Assembly (NCBI GenBank): GCA_964478335.1
Contig: CAYZIC010000035.1
Span: forward strand, 1-21,272
Source: CAYZIC01 sp964478335
GTDB lineage: Bacteria > Verrucomicrobiota > Kiritimatiellia > RFP12 > DVOR01
Length of the DNA stretch: 21,272 nt
Reading direction: 5' to 3'
Made by a program: the position numbers and the translations under genes. Below, piece after piece: positions 7,151-14,057 of the stretch; the first letter of the stretch is position 1, and each line of letters starts with the position of its first letter. Below the pieces are notes generated by a model. The model saw only the letters and a program-made list of their open reading frames with translations. It made no database searches and was not told the origin of the DNA.

Positions 7151-8200
7151 ATGAAAAGAATCATTGTAACAGGCGGCGCAGGCTTTATTGGATCTGCGGT
7201 TGTGCGTTTGCTCATCCAAGAGACTGATTGCGAGGTGCTCAACATCGACAAGCTGACCTATGCTGGCAACCTCTCCTCTGTGGCAGAGGTCTCCGATGAT
7301 CCCCGCTACCACTTCTTGCAAGCGGACATCTGTGATCGCGCAGCGATGGATGCGGCATTCGCATCCTTTAAGCCAGATGGCATCATGCACTTGGCTGCAG
7401 AGTCCCACGTCGACCGCTCCATTGATGGCCCAGCATTGACCATCGCATCCAATATCATGGGCACCTTTACCCTCTTAGAGGCCGCCAGAGCCCATTGGCT
7501 CACTCTCGATGACGCTGCTAAGGCGGCTTTTAGATTTCACCTCATTTCGACAGACGAGGTTTACGGGTCTTTGGGGCCTGGTGGATTTTTCACCGAGCAG
7601 ACGCCCTATGATCCGCGTTCGCCCTATTCTGCAAGCAAAGCCAGCGCCGATCATTTGGCCTCTGCGTGGTATCACACCTACGGCTTGCCCACGGTCAAGA
7701 CCAATTGCTCCAACAATTACGGCCCCTACCACTATCCAGAAAAGCTCATCCCCTTGGTCACGCTTAATGCGCTGGCTGGGCGGGCTTTGCCCATTTATGG
7801 CAAGGGCGACAATATCCGTGACTGGCTCTACGTCGAGGATCATGCTCGCGCATTGCTCCTGGTCTTGCAGACAGGCAAACCCGGCGAAACCTACAACGTC
7901 GGCGGCCATAATGAACGCACCAACCTCGAGGTCGTGCAAGCGATTTGCGCGATCTTAGATGATTTGCGTCCTCGTCAAGATGGCAAAGCCTACGCTGAGC
8001 AGATCACCTATGTGACAGACCGCCCTGGTCACGACCAACGTTACGCGATTGATCCCACCAAGATCACGCAAGAGCTCGGTTGGCAATCCCAAGAAAACTT
8101 TGAAACTGGCCTCCGCAAAACCATTCAATGGTATCTTGATCGCGAAGACTGGTGGCAACCGATCCAGCAAGCTGCTACTGAGCGCCTCGGTCAATTGTAG
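7151..8200 (+). CDS. rfbB: dTDP-glucose 4,6-dehydratase
   Basis: This enzyme converts dTDP-glucose to dTDP-4-keto-6-deoxyglucose, the second step towards dTDP-rhamnose and other deoxysugars. It is a 349-residue extended short-chain dehydrogenase with the NAD-binding TGGAGFIGS at residues 7-15, the catalytic triplet T134-D135-E136 in ISTDEVYGS, and YxxxK at Y159-K163 (YSASK). NNYGPYHYPEKLIP and GDNIRDWLYVEDH are typical of RfbB/RmlB. ATG 7151 follows AAGGGAGA 7 nt upstream and lies 13 nt after the kinase stop codon. The open frame extends back to 6935, but that part overlaps the kinase gene and has no homologous character. The other dTDP-rhamnose genes (rmlA, rmlC, rmlD) are not in the window. 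Confidence 0.96.
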   Translation: MKRIIVTGGAGFIGSAVVRLLIQETDCEVLNIDKLTYAGNLSSVAEVSDDPRYHFLQADICDRAAMDAAFASFKPDGIMHLAAESHVDRSIDGPALTIASNIMGTFTLLEAARAHWLTLDDAAKAAFRFHLISTDEVYGSLGPGGFFTEQTPYDPRSPYSASKASADHLASAWYHTYGLPTVKTNCSNNYGPYHYPEKLIPLVTLNALAGRALPIYGKGDNIRDWLYVEDHARALLLVLQTGKPGETYNVGGHNERTNLEVVQAICAILDDLRPRQDGKAYAEQITYVTDRPGHDQRYAIDPTKITQELGWQSQENFETGLRKTIQWYLDREDWWQPIQQAATERLGQL

Positions 8201-8217
8201 TAGCATCCCACACACAC

Positions 8218-8234
8218 GATCACGCCCAGTGATC
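8218..8234. repeat. Inverted repeat GATCAC/GTGATC before infA
   Basis: GATCAC (8218-8223) and GTGATC (8229-8234) form a perfect 6-bp inverted repeat around GCCCA. It lies between rfbB and infA, 25 nt before the infA start codon. It has no T-run, so it is not a normal terminator. It could be an operator or a leader hairpin affecting infA expression. The role is unknown. Confidence 0.4.
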
Positions 8235-8259
8235 ATTCACCTATTAAAAAGGAAAACAG

Positions 8260-8481
8260 ATGGCAAATGATGATGCAATCGAAGTAATCGGAGTCGTAGT
8301 TAAAGTACTCCCCGCAACCATGTACCAAGTGCGCCTCGAGAATGGCCACGAAGTCCTCGCTCATATCTCTGGTAAAATCCGTAAAAACTTTATCAAGATT
8401 GCTTCTGGCGACCGCGTGACCCTCGAAATCTCCCCCTACGACTTGACCAAGGGGCGAATTGTTTACCGCCACAAGGCATAG
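8260..8481 (+). CDS. infA: Translation initiation factor IF-1
   Basis: IF-1 binds the A site of the 30S subunit during initiation. The 73-residue product is a full-length OB-fold S1-type protein with the standard markers: an IEVIGVVVKVLPATMYQVRLENGH first half, AHISGKIRKNFIKI, GDRVTLEISPYDLTKGRI and a basic end (YRHKA). AAAAAGGA lies about 6-7 nt before ATG 8260. It is unusual to find it between a nucleotide-sugar gene and a secreted hydrolase-like gene; infA usually lies with ribosomal protein genes or alone. Whether it is transcribed with the EPS genes or from its own promoter in 8201-8259 cannot be decided, as no convincing promoter boxes are visible there. Confidence 0.97.
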   Translation: MANDDAIEVIGVVVKVLPATMYQVRLENGHEVLAHISGKIRKNFIKIASGDRVTLEISPYDLTKGRIVYRHKA

Positions 8482-8482
8482 T

Positions 8483-10423
8483 ATGCTACAGCGATTACGA
8501 CGCATTCTCTTGGCCGTAATTATTTGTGTAACGACAGCGATCTGGGCCCAAAGTCCGATCGCTGTCGTGCATGGACATCTGTCGATCCCTGCGGGCGAGC
8601 GCCGCTATGCCGCCTCGCTTGCTAGCCATATCGCCCGCTGGTATCAGCTCTCGGGTGTCAAGGCTGACATCGTTGATGACCAAAACCTCGATGCTGCCCT
8701 CACCAAACGCAAGCTTGCCATCTTGGTCTACTGTTCGCAGCCCCAAGCAGCCCAGCGTGAAGCCATCAACCGCTACCTCGACCGGGGCGGGAAGATCATG
8801 GTCTTTTATTGCGCATCGGCTCCACTCGCCCAACGACTGGGCATTCAGCTCCTTGGCTATCAAAAGGCCACCGACAGCAAGCAATGGTCTAGAATGGCTT
8901 TTGACCCCAAAAAAGCCCCTCAGGGCACGCCCATTTACGTCGCGCAGCGTTCGCCCAATATCTACCGTGCTCGCCCCGCCCAAGCCTCCTCCCAAACCAT
9001 TGCTTATTGGCTTGACCAATCCGGCCGCAAAACAGCCGACCCTGCGTGGATTGTCACCCCCTACGGCTACTGGATGACCCACGTACTCACTGGAGACGGC
9101 GACGAAGAGGCCAAGCGCCTCCTCCTAATCGCCCTTACCTCCCGATACGTGCCATCAATCTGGGCATCTGCAAGCCGTGCCCTCTACGATCAAGCCGTCG
9201 CCCCTCTCCGCAACCAATCCCTTGCTAAGCGCCTAGCCGCAATCAAGAGTGGCTCGGTGCGCGTTTCTCTCCAGCGTCGTTACAACGAGATCGCCGCCCA
9301 AGCCAATCAATTGCACGGCCGCATGCAGAGCCAAGCCAATGCTACAACCCTTGCGCACGTCAAGCTCCTCCAAGAAACCATCGACCAGCTCTATGGGGCG
9401 ACATTCTTCCCACGTGCTGGCGAAATCATTGCCGTTTGGGACCACAGTGGCCAAGGCCTCTATCCTGGTGATTGGCCCCGCACCATCAAAGCTCTCGCCG
9501 ATGCAGGCATCACCGACCTCTATATTAATGTTGCTGGAGCAGGATTTGCCCACTATCCCAGCTCAATCCTTCCCAGATCGCCTGTCTATGAGCGCTATGG
9601 CGATCAAGTGGCCGCCTGCCTCGCCGCCGCCAAACGCCACCGCATCCGCATCCATGCTTGGATCCTCCTCTACTCCACCACCTCCGCCACCCCAGAGCGC
9701 ATCAAGATCTTCCAGCAAAAAGGCTGGACCCTGCAGACTATCAAAGGCCAAGAGATGACCTGGCTCGACCCATCTCAAGTAGCCGTCCAAGACTACCTCA
9801 CCAAAGCGGCTACTGAGCTAGCCTCGCGCTACCCGCTCCATGGCATTCACCTCGACTTTGTCCGTTATCCAGGGTTCTGGGAAGCCCTTGGGCCGCGTTC
9901 TAAAGCGCGTTTCGAGGCATCGATCGGTCAATCCGCCGCACCCTGGCCTCAATCGGTCTCATTGACTGGTGCCCTCAGGAAACCCTTCATCACTTGGCGC
10001 GCCAAGCTCATTACCGATACCGTGCAGCGCATCCGTTTTGCCCTACGCCGCACGAAACCCCACCTCACCCTCTCCACCGCAGTCTACGGCAAATACCCCG
10101 CCTGTATCGACTCGGTCGGGCAGAATTGGCAAAGCTGGCAACGCATGGGCTTGATTGATTATGCGCTCCCCATGAATTATACCACGAGCACCGACCAATT
10201 CACCCAATGGCTCACCCAACAGACCCAATCCCCCCACCAAGCCCGTCAAATCATCCCTGGTATCGGCATCACCGCTGCAGAAAGCCGCCTCACACCGATT
10301 CAAATGCTTGACCAAATCGCTATTGCGCGTTCTAGAGGCTGCCCCGGCTTTGCCCTCTTTGACCTTGACGATAGCCTACTCAAGCAATTCTTACCCATCC
10401 TCAAGCAAGGCATTAGCAGATAG
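8483..10423 (+). CDS. Secreted GHL10-type (DUF187) glycoside hydrolase-like protein
   Basis: ATG 8483 begins 1 nt after the infA stop, with AAGG inside the infA end as ribosome site; an in-frame TTG at 8459 inside infA is less likely. The 646-residue product has a signal peptide (LLAVIICVTTAIWAQ). Residues of about 25-130 look like a glutamine-amidotransferase-like or beta-galactosidase trimerisation-like alpha/beta domain (ILVYCSQPQAAQREAINRYL, GGKIMVFYCAS). From about 313 comes a TIM-barrel-like domain with the GHL10 hallmark GIHLDFVRYP (454-463; D458), plus WILLYSTTSA, ALPMNYTTST and PGIGI. GHL10 proteins are thought to cleave glycans, but the substrate is unknown. An extracytoplasmic role on cell-wall glycan or the exopolysaccharide is inference from context. 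Confidence 0.85.
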   Translation: MLQRLRRILLAVIICVTTAIWAQSPIAVVHGHLSIPAGERRYAASLASHIARWYQLSGVKADIVDDQNLDAALTKRKLAILVYCSQPQAAQREAINRYLDRGGKIMVFYCASAPLAQRLGIQLLGYQKATDSKQWSRMAFDPKKAPQGTPIYVAQRSPNIYRARPAQASSQTIAYWLDQSGRKTADPAWIVTPYGYWMTHVLTGDGDEEAKRLLLIALTSRYVPSIWASASRALYDQAVAPLRNQSLAKRLAAIKSGSVRVSLQRRYNEIAAQANQLHGRMQSQANATTLAHVKLLQETIDQLYGATFFPRAGEIIAVWDHSGQGLYPGDWPRTIKALADAGITDLYINVAGAGFAHYPSSILPRSPVYERYGDQVAACLAAAKRHRIRIHAWILLYSTTSATPERIKIFQQKGWTLQTIKGQEMTWLDPSQVAVQDYLTKAATELASRYPLHGIHLDFVRYPGFWEALGPRSKARFEASIGQSAAPWPQSVSLTGALRKPFITWRAKLITDTVQRIRFALRRTKPHLTLSTAVYGKYPACIDSVGQNWQSWQRMGLIDYALPMNYTTSTDQFTQWLTQQTQSPHQARQIIPGIGITAAESRLTPIQMLDQIAIARSRGCPGFALFDLDDSLLKQFLPILKQGISR

Positions 10424-10442
10424 GGCGAGCAAGCTCGCCCTA
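10421..10442. repeat. Perfect hairpin starting at the stop codon of the GHL10 gene
   Basis: TAGGGCGAGC (10421-10430) and its exact reverse complement GCTCGCCCTA (10433-10442) are separated by AA. The first three bases are the TAG stop codon of the upstream gene. No T-run follows, so it is not a standard intrinsic terminator. It may protect the mRNA 3' end, or be the first member of the hairpin array that follows. A similar hairpin begins at the stop codon of trmL on the other side of this intergenic region. Confidence 0.75.
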
Positions 10443-10443
10443 G

Positions 10444-10528
10444 ACACGGCTGCGCCGTGTGCGGGAACCGCCTGCGGCGGTGCGGGGACGGCTCGCAGGC
10501 TCGCCGTGCGGGAACGACCTGCGGTCGT
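10444..10528. repeat. Array of four hairpins with a common GCGGGR spacer
   Basis: Four inverted repeats follow at regular spacing: ACACGGC-TGC-GCCGTGT (10444-10460), ACCGCC-TGC-GGCGGT (10467-10481), ACGGC with a 10-nt centre and GCCGT (10488-10507), and ACGACC-TGC-GGTCGT (10514-10528). Between them lies GCGGGA, GCGGGG and GCGGGA (10461-10466, 10482-10487, 10508-10513). Stem sequences differ but pairing is kept, and the TGC loop is kept in three of four units. It lies in the gap between convergent genes, so it could act on transcript ends from either strand. It is not a CRISPR: the units are self-complementary and far too short. Confidence 0.8.
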
Positions 10529-10823
10529 GTATCGGTCGCTGGTGCTCGCCGCATCAGGCAGTGATCAGCCTACGCCGCTTCCTGCAGCGCGCTGGTTGGT
10601 TTTTTGTATATTGATGCGTTTATTCTTAAACGCGGGCCCCTGAGCTTGCCCCCTATGCGCCCCGCCATCCCAACTAGCTCGCCCACACCTCGCGCCAGCC
10701 ATCCCCTGACTCACTCTCCCTCAATCCCCTGGCAGTCCTATGCTGACTGTGAGCGTAGCGAGCCATTCGTGGCCATTAGCGGCCCTTAGATGACTCCTGC
10801 TCACTGTTACTGTGCACTGTTGC
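10529..10823. other. Convergent intergenic region with no gene
   Basis: No open frame here looks like a real gene. The region is C-rich on the + strand from about 10640 to 10730. A small palindrome CAGCGCGCTG (10585-10594) is followed after 5 nt by six T (10600-10605) and may be a weak terminator for the + strand. CAGTC/GACTG (10733-10737, 10745-10749) makes a small hairpin just inside a sequence shared with 15701-15715. No RNA gene was recognised. Confidence 0.5.
10723..10738. repeat. Intergenic motif copy 1: AATCCCCTGGCAGTCC
   Basis: This 16-mer matches 15701-15715 except for one extra C. Both copies lie in non-coding DNA beside hairpin clusters. A shorter version, CAGGCAGTCCC, lies at 48-58 next to the hairpins at 64-141. 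The shared core is GGCAGTCC. It is probably part of a dispersed intergenic repeat. Confidence 0.55.
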
Positions 10824-10838
10824 GGCGACTGCGTCGCC
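10824..10838. repeat. Hairpin GGCGAC-TGC-GTCGCC beginning at the trmL stop codon
   Basis: GGCGAC (10824-10829) and GTCGCC (10833-10838) pair perfectly around TGC, the same loop as in the array at 10444-10528. On the - strand the stem starts inside the TAG stop codon of trmL (10840-10838). There is no T-run after it on the - strand. Confidence 0.7.
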
Positions 10839-11281
10839 TAGAGCTGCGGTAATGCGGTGTAGGCTGCGATGGCGACGGCATTGGCAAGATTGATGCTACG
10901 GGCGTGGGGGCCTGGCATGGGGATGGTGATGAGATCGTCTTGATAGGTCTCGTAGAATTCTTTGGGGAGGCCGCTGCCTTCGCAGCCAAAGGCAAGCGCG
11001 TCGTTGGCAGTGTAGGAGACATCGTAGATGGTTTTGTCGGCTTTGGTGCTGAGGAAGTGCACGTGGGCGGGTTGGGCGTAGTCGAGGTAGTCTTGCCAGG
11101 TATTGTGAATGTGCAGGTCGAGGTGCTGCCAGTAGTCCATGCCTGCGCGCTTGAGGTGCTTTTCGTCGAGGGTGAAGCCTAGGGGGCGAATGAGGTGGAG
11201 CGACCAGTCTAGCCCGACGCAGATACGGCCGATTGCGCCGGTGTTGTGTGGGATTTCTGGGTGAATGAGGACGATATGCAT
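10838..11281 (-). CDS. trmL: tRNA (cytidine/uridine-34-2'-O)-methyltransferase TrmL
   Basis: This SPOUT-family enzyme 2'-O-methylates the wobble nucleotide of tRNA-Leu isoacceptors using S-adenosylmethionine. The 147-residue product is of normal length. It has the N-terminal HIVLIHPEIPHNTGAIGR, a central YxxYWxHLDLHIHNTW-type segment (DYWQHLDLHIHNTW), the knot motif GCEGSGLP (99-106) and the C-terminal PGPHARSINLANAVAIAAY that binds the cofactor. The ribosome site AGGAG overlaps the stop codon of the upstream tsaC gene, so the two are probably translationally coupled. It is the last gene of the thrC-led run. Confidence 0.95.
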   Translation of the reverse strand: MHIVLIHPEIPHNTGAIGRICVGLDWSLHLIRPLGFTLDEKHLKRAGMDYWQHLDLHIHNTWQDYLDYAQPAHVHFLSTKADKTIYDVSYTANDALAFGCEGSGLPKEFYETYQDDLITIPMPGPHARSINLANAVAIAAYTALPQL

Positions 11282-11290
11282 GGGGAGCTC

Positions 11291-11857
11291 CTAGCAGGTT
11301 GGGTCAAAGGCGATGGGGCCTTGGCGTAAGAGGGTCAGGGGATTGGCGCGGATCACAGTACTGGCGACACCGCCGGGTGAGATGCCGTCATCGACGACGA
11401 TGTCGGCTTGTAAGCCGATGTCGGCGAGGGAGGCTTGCGCAGAGCAGGCCGGCATGGCACCGCTGAGATTGGCTGATGTGACGCGCAGGAGTCCACCACA
11501 GCGAGCAATCAGCGCTCGGGTCCAGGCGTGGTCGGGGACGCGGATGCCCTCAGTGGCACCTGACGGGAGGTCAACAACGAGGGTGAGGGCTCCTGGCCAG
11601 GCGGTTTGGGTGAGGCTGGTTAGGGGCGTGGGGAGGGTGATGCCGAGGGTGTCGAGGATGGTGGCGTCGGAGGCAAGCATGGCGATCGGTTTGGCGGCGG
11701 CGCGGTTCTTAAGGGTGTAGAGTCTGCTGACGGCATCTGGAAAAGCGGGGTGGGCGGCGAGGCCGTACACGGTATCGGTGGGGATGATGACGACACCGCC
11801 GTGGTTGAGGCAGTCTGCGACTGGGGCGAGAGAGGCATCTGTAGCAGGTAGGAGCAT
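11291..11857 (-). CDS. tsaC: Threonylcarbamoyl-AMP synthase (TsaC/Sua5-YrdC family)
   Basis: The enzyme makes L-threonylcarbamoyl-AMP from threonine, bicarbonate and ATP for the universal t6A37 modification of tRNAs reading ANN codons. The 188-residue product is the YrdC domain alone, without the Sua5 extension. Visible signatures are GGVVIIPTDTVYGLAAHP, the LYTLKNRAAAKPIAML segment (the K-x-R motif), WPGALTLVVDLPSG and LLRVTSANLSG. ATG 11857 is chosen because the open frame upstream of it (to 12034) is Pro/Ser-rich out-of-frame sequence of the preceding gene. No Shine-Dalgarno motif is visible. The gene starts 13 nt after the TonB-like gene stops, so coupling is likely. Its presence downstream of thrC is suggestive, since threonine is its substrate. 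Confidence 0.93.
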   Translation of the reverse strand: MLLPATDASLAPVADCLNHGGVVIIPTDTVYGLAAHPAFPDAVSRLYTLKNRAAAKPIAMLASDATILDTLGITLPTPLTSLTQTAWPGALTLVVDLPSGATEGIRVPDHAWTRALIARCGGLLRVTSANLSGAMPACSAQASLADIGLQADIVVDDGISPGGVASTVIRANPLTLLRQGPIAFDPTC

Positions 11858-11870
11858 GATGGTGCTTGGG

Positions 11871-12599
11871 CTAGGGGGTGGCTGGCTTGGGAATATACCA
11901 GTTGTAGGTGATGATGCCACGGGCGGCGGTGGTGCCTTTGGTGGTAAGTAGTGTCGATAAGATGGGCTGGGCGGTCTCGGGGGTGGGGAGGGAGGTGTCG
12001 AGGAGGAGGAGGTCGGTGACGACACCGCGGTCATTGAGGGTCACTTGGCAGGTGACGAAGCCTTGAGTGGGATCGCTGGGGGGGAAGTGGCTTGGTTTGC
12101 GGGGATTGTATTTGGCTTGGCGTAGGGCTAGGGCGCGCTCCCATTGGTCGGGCTGTTGGGGCGGGTAAATGGTTTGGGGTTCGGGGATTTTGGGGAGGTT
12201 GACCTGTAGGGGGCGGTGGGGGCAAGTGGAGACAGGGGTAGTGGTGATCATGAGCGGTTGGCTCTTGGAGGCTGTAAATGTCTGAATGAGTGGGGGCGTG
12301 GTGCGGCGTGGGAGGGCAATCTCTGCGTCTGCTTGGCGCATGCTTTGCTCGCTTTGGGCGATGCGGGCCTTTTCTGAATAAAAGGTAATCTTGGCTTGGT
12401 GCGCAACTGGCGTGGCATTGGGGGCGAAGTATCTGGGAATGGTGGCATTCATTTGCGCTGCAAAAAGAATGCATCCTAGGCCGATTGCACTGAGGGCGAG
12501 CCACATGAGACGAGCAAACCAATACCGCTGGCGGCGTTTGCGCCGGGTATAGTTTTGGACGCGCTTGCGTCGTTTCTCGATATTCATGATTGCGGGCAT
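11871..12599 (-). CDS. Divergent TonB-like envelope protein
   Basis: The 242-residue product has a very basic N-terminus (residues 9-24, RRKRVQNYTRRKRRQR), one membrane segment (about 27-48, FARLMWLALSAIGLGCILFA) and a long periplasmic part. The C-terminal 60 residues (FVTCQVTLNDRGVVTDLLLL ... TTAARGIITYNWYIP) have the strand-helix-strand pattern of a TonB C-terminal domain, but the usual YP...A...G.EG entry motif is missing. Placement directly after exbB and exbD genes supports a TonB-like energy transducer. The sequence alone would not prove it. ATG 12599 is 3 nt after the exbD stop; ATG 12587 is a possible alternative. No Shine-Dalgarno is visible. Confidence 0.6.
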   Translation of the reverse strand: MPAIMNIEKRRKRVQNYTRRKRRQRYWFARLMWLALSAIGLGCILFAAQMNATIPRYFAPNATPVAHQAKITFYSEKARIAQSEQSMRQADAEIALPRRTTPPLIQTFTASKSQPLMITTTPVSTCPHRPLQVNLPKIPEPQTIYPPQQPDQWERALALRQAKYNPRKPSHFPPSDPTQGFVTCQVTLNDRGVVTDLLLLDTSLPTPETAQPILSTLLTTKGTTAARGIITYNWYIPKPATP

Positions 12600-12602
12600 T
12601 GC

Positions 12603-13079
12603 TTAGGGTTGCTTTTCCACGAGGTTGATTTGGGAGACTCCGGCGTGCTTGAGGATGGTGATCCATTTGGCTAGGTCGCCGTAAGGAATGGCTGCATCGA
12701 CCAATAGGTTGAGTGCTGGGGTTTGTTTAAGGGCAGTCTTGATCCTCTCGGTTGATTGATGGTTAAAGGAGTCATAGCGGCTGTCCTCAAAGATGAGGAC
12801 AGAGTAGGTCGATTGATTGGGCACGGCGACGTATTGTATGACCGCAGATGGTATGCTCGCTAGGAGGCCTTCTTCAAAGGGTGCCTCTGGCAGGTCAACG
12901 ATTTTGCCTGGTTGCAGGAGGGTGTGGGTGAGATAAATGGCAATCCACACAAATAGGAAAACGGCATTAATCCAGGGCACGGCAATAAAAAAGCTCCGTG
13001 CCACGCGTGAGCGTGGCCATGTGAGGCGAGCGGCGGTGAGCCGCTGCCAGGCAAAGGTGCCTTGAGGCTTGCTATTCAT
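12603..13079 (-). CDS. ExbD/TolR-like protein lacking the conserved membrane Asp
   Basis: The product is 158 residues with the ExbD/TolR layout: a short cytoplasmic N-terminus, one membrane helix (about 29-49) and a periplasmic domain ending in YGDLAKWITILKHAGVSQINLV, which matches the ExbD C-terminal 'y..v......aG...i.lv' pattern. The membrane helix reads VPWINAVFLFVWIAIYL. Normal ExbD reads P-[LF]-I-D-V-[VM]-[FL]; here the Asp is Asn (N38, codon AAT). The Asp is essential for proton-driven work in ExbD and TolR. ATG 13079 has GGGGAG 6-7 nt upstream and the gene overlaps the end of exbB by 8 nt. Identity is supported by the exbB neighbour. Confidence 0.75.
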   Translation of the reverse strand: MNSKPQGTFAWQRLTAARLTWPRSRVARSFFIAVPWINAVFLFVWIAIYLTHTLLQPGKIVDLPEAPFEEGLLASIPSAVIQYVAVPNQSTYSVLIFEDSRYDSFNHQSTERIKTALKQTPALNLLVDAAIPYGDLAKWITILKHAGVSQINLVEKQP

Positions 13080-13698
13080 GGTCATCTCCCCAATAAATGA
13101 GGATGGCGACGATCGCCGAATCAATGTCGAGCGCAATGCGATCGATTTGATGGAGGAGGATCTGGTGGAGCGCATAGCACATCAGTGAGGTGATGAGCCC
13201 TGTTGTGGTAATGGCGATCGCTTGAGAGAGTGCATACCAGGAGGTGCCGGCACTGATCAAGGGTGCCTCTAGCCCGATTGTCGTGAGATAACTCGCGGCT
13301 GCGATCAACGTGCCTATGAGCCCGAGGGTCGGCGCAAACTGCGCAAAAAGGGCCAGCAATACGGTGCGGCGTTCTAATCGGCCCAGCTCGGCGTGTGCGG
13401 TCGCAGCTAAAATGTGTTGCAGGTTGGCTTGGGAGGATTTGCGATGAATGATCGATTCTGCGACGAGTGCGGCCACTGGGCCGGGGGCTTCCTCGCAAAT
13501 GGCGGTCGCTTCGGTGAAGTTGTCCTTGTCCAAGACGGTAAAGACCCCTTGTAGGAAGTCTTGGCTATCTGCGCCAATACGCCGAATCGCTAAGAGGCGA
13601 TCGACAAAGATTAAGAGCGAAATAATTCCCAAGCAGAGGATCAAGAGGATCGACCACCCACCAAAAGAGAAGAGCGACATTGTGGCAAGAAAAGGCAT
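13072..13698 (-). CDS. exbB: MotA/TolQ/ExbB proton-channel family protein (compact module)
   Basis: The 208-residue product has an ExbB layout: TM1 about 13-32, a cytoplasmic segment with GPVAALVAESIIHRK, TM2 with APTLGLIGTLIAAASYL (about 122-138), and TM3 with YALSQAIAITTTGLITSL (about 155-172). The GLxGT and TTGL threonines are present. The position that is Glu in the E. coli ExbB segment IAEALLATAIGL is Gln (Q159). ATG 13698 is preferred because AAGGA lies 9 nt upstream; ATG 13680 is possible. The gene starts 5 nt after the cysteine-cluster gene and overlaps exbD by 8 nt, so the pair must be made together. Confidence 0.88.
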   Translation of the reverse strand: MPFLATMSLFSFGGWSILLILCLGIISLLIFVDRLLAIRRIGADSQDFLQGVFTVLDKDNFTEATAICEEAPGPVAALVAESIIHRKSSQANLQHILAATAHAELGRLERRTVLLALFAQFAPTLGLIGTLIAAASYLTTIGLEAPLISAGTSWYALSQAIAITTTGLITSLMCYALHQILLHQIDRIALDIDSAIVAILIYWGDDHE

Positions 13699-13703
13699 AG
13701 CGG

Positions 13704-14045
13704 TTAGTCCTTTTGAGATGGATTGATCCGACCGGCTGGGCAAACAGCCTCGATCGCGTCACTCCGCCAGCGACTGGGATAGTCGCGGCACTGTTTGGGT
13801 TTTACGGGGTTGATCGCACAGCGATTCTCCGCGGTCAAAAAACGGCATGGGCCATTGATATCCCCCGCAAAGATGAGAGTTTTGCGGTCTGGCGCAAGCA
13901 CGGTGTACTGGTCGGAGAATTGATACGGGTCGATTCCCAAAAAAGCCGCAATCGTATCCGCCTCCTCGAGAGAAACCCGCACCACACCCGGCACGCGACA
14001 ACAATTGCCGCAGCACTGGCACTTAAATACCTCCACTAATGCCAT
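13704..14045 (-). CDS. YkgJ-family cysteine-cluster protein
   Basis: This small cytosolic protein of 113 residues has nine cysteines. The N-terminal cluster is CQCCGNCC (C9, C11, C12, C15, C16), followed by GPCRFL (C67), NRCAI (C76), KPKQCRDYP (C86) and a last Cys at 102. This is the pattern of the YkgJ/CxxCxxCC family (PF03692), proposed to bind zinc or an iron-sulfur cluster; the biological role is unknown. It starts 12 nt after the thrC stop and ends 5 nt before exbB. Only a weak ribosome site (CCAAAG) is seen, so it may depend on coupling with thrC. Confidence 0.85.
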   Translation of the reverse strand: MALVEVFKCQCCGNCCRVPGVVRVSLEEADTIAAFLGIDPYQFSDQYTVLAPDRKTLIFAGDINGPCRFLTAENRCAINPVKPKQCRDYPSRWRSDAIEAVCPAGRINPSQKD

Positions 14046-14057
14046 CTTTGGGGTGTC

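Noticed and set aside
8218..8234. Intrinsic terminator after rfbB
   Set aside because: The hairpin has a 6-bp AT/GC-mixed stem and is not followed by a T-run.
10444..10528. CRISPR array
   Set aside because: Repeats are 5-7 nt self-complementary arms, not identical 25-35 nt direct repeats with unique spacers, and no cas gene is near.
10308..10789. Open frames running into or inside the convergent intergenic region
   Set aside because: The first overlaps the GHL10 gene and both pass through hairpins; composition is low-complexity Pro/Ser/Ala/Arg with no recognisable motif or convincing ribosome site.
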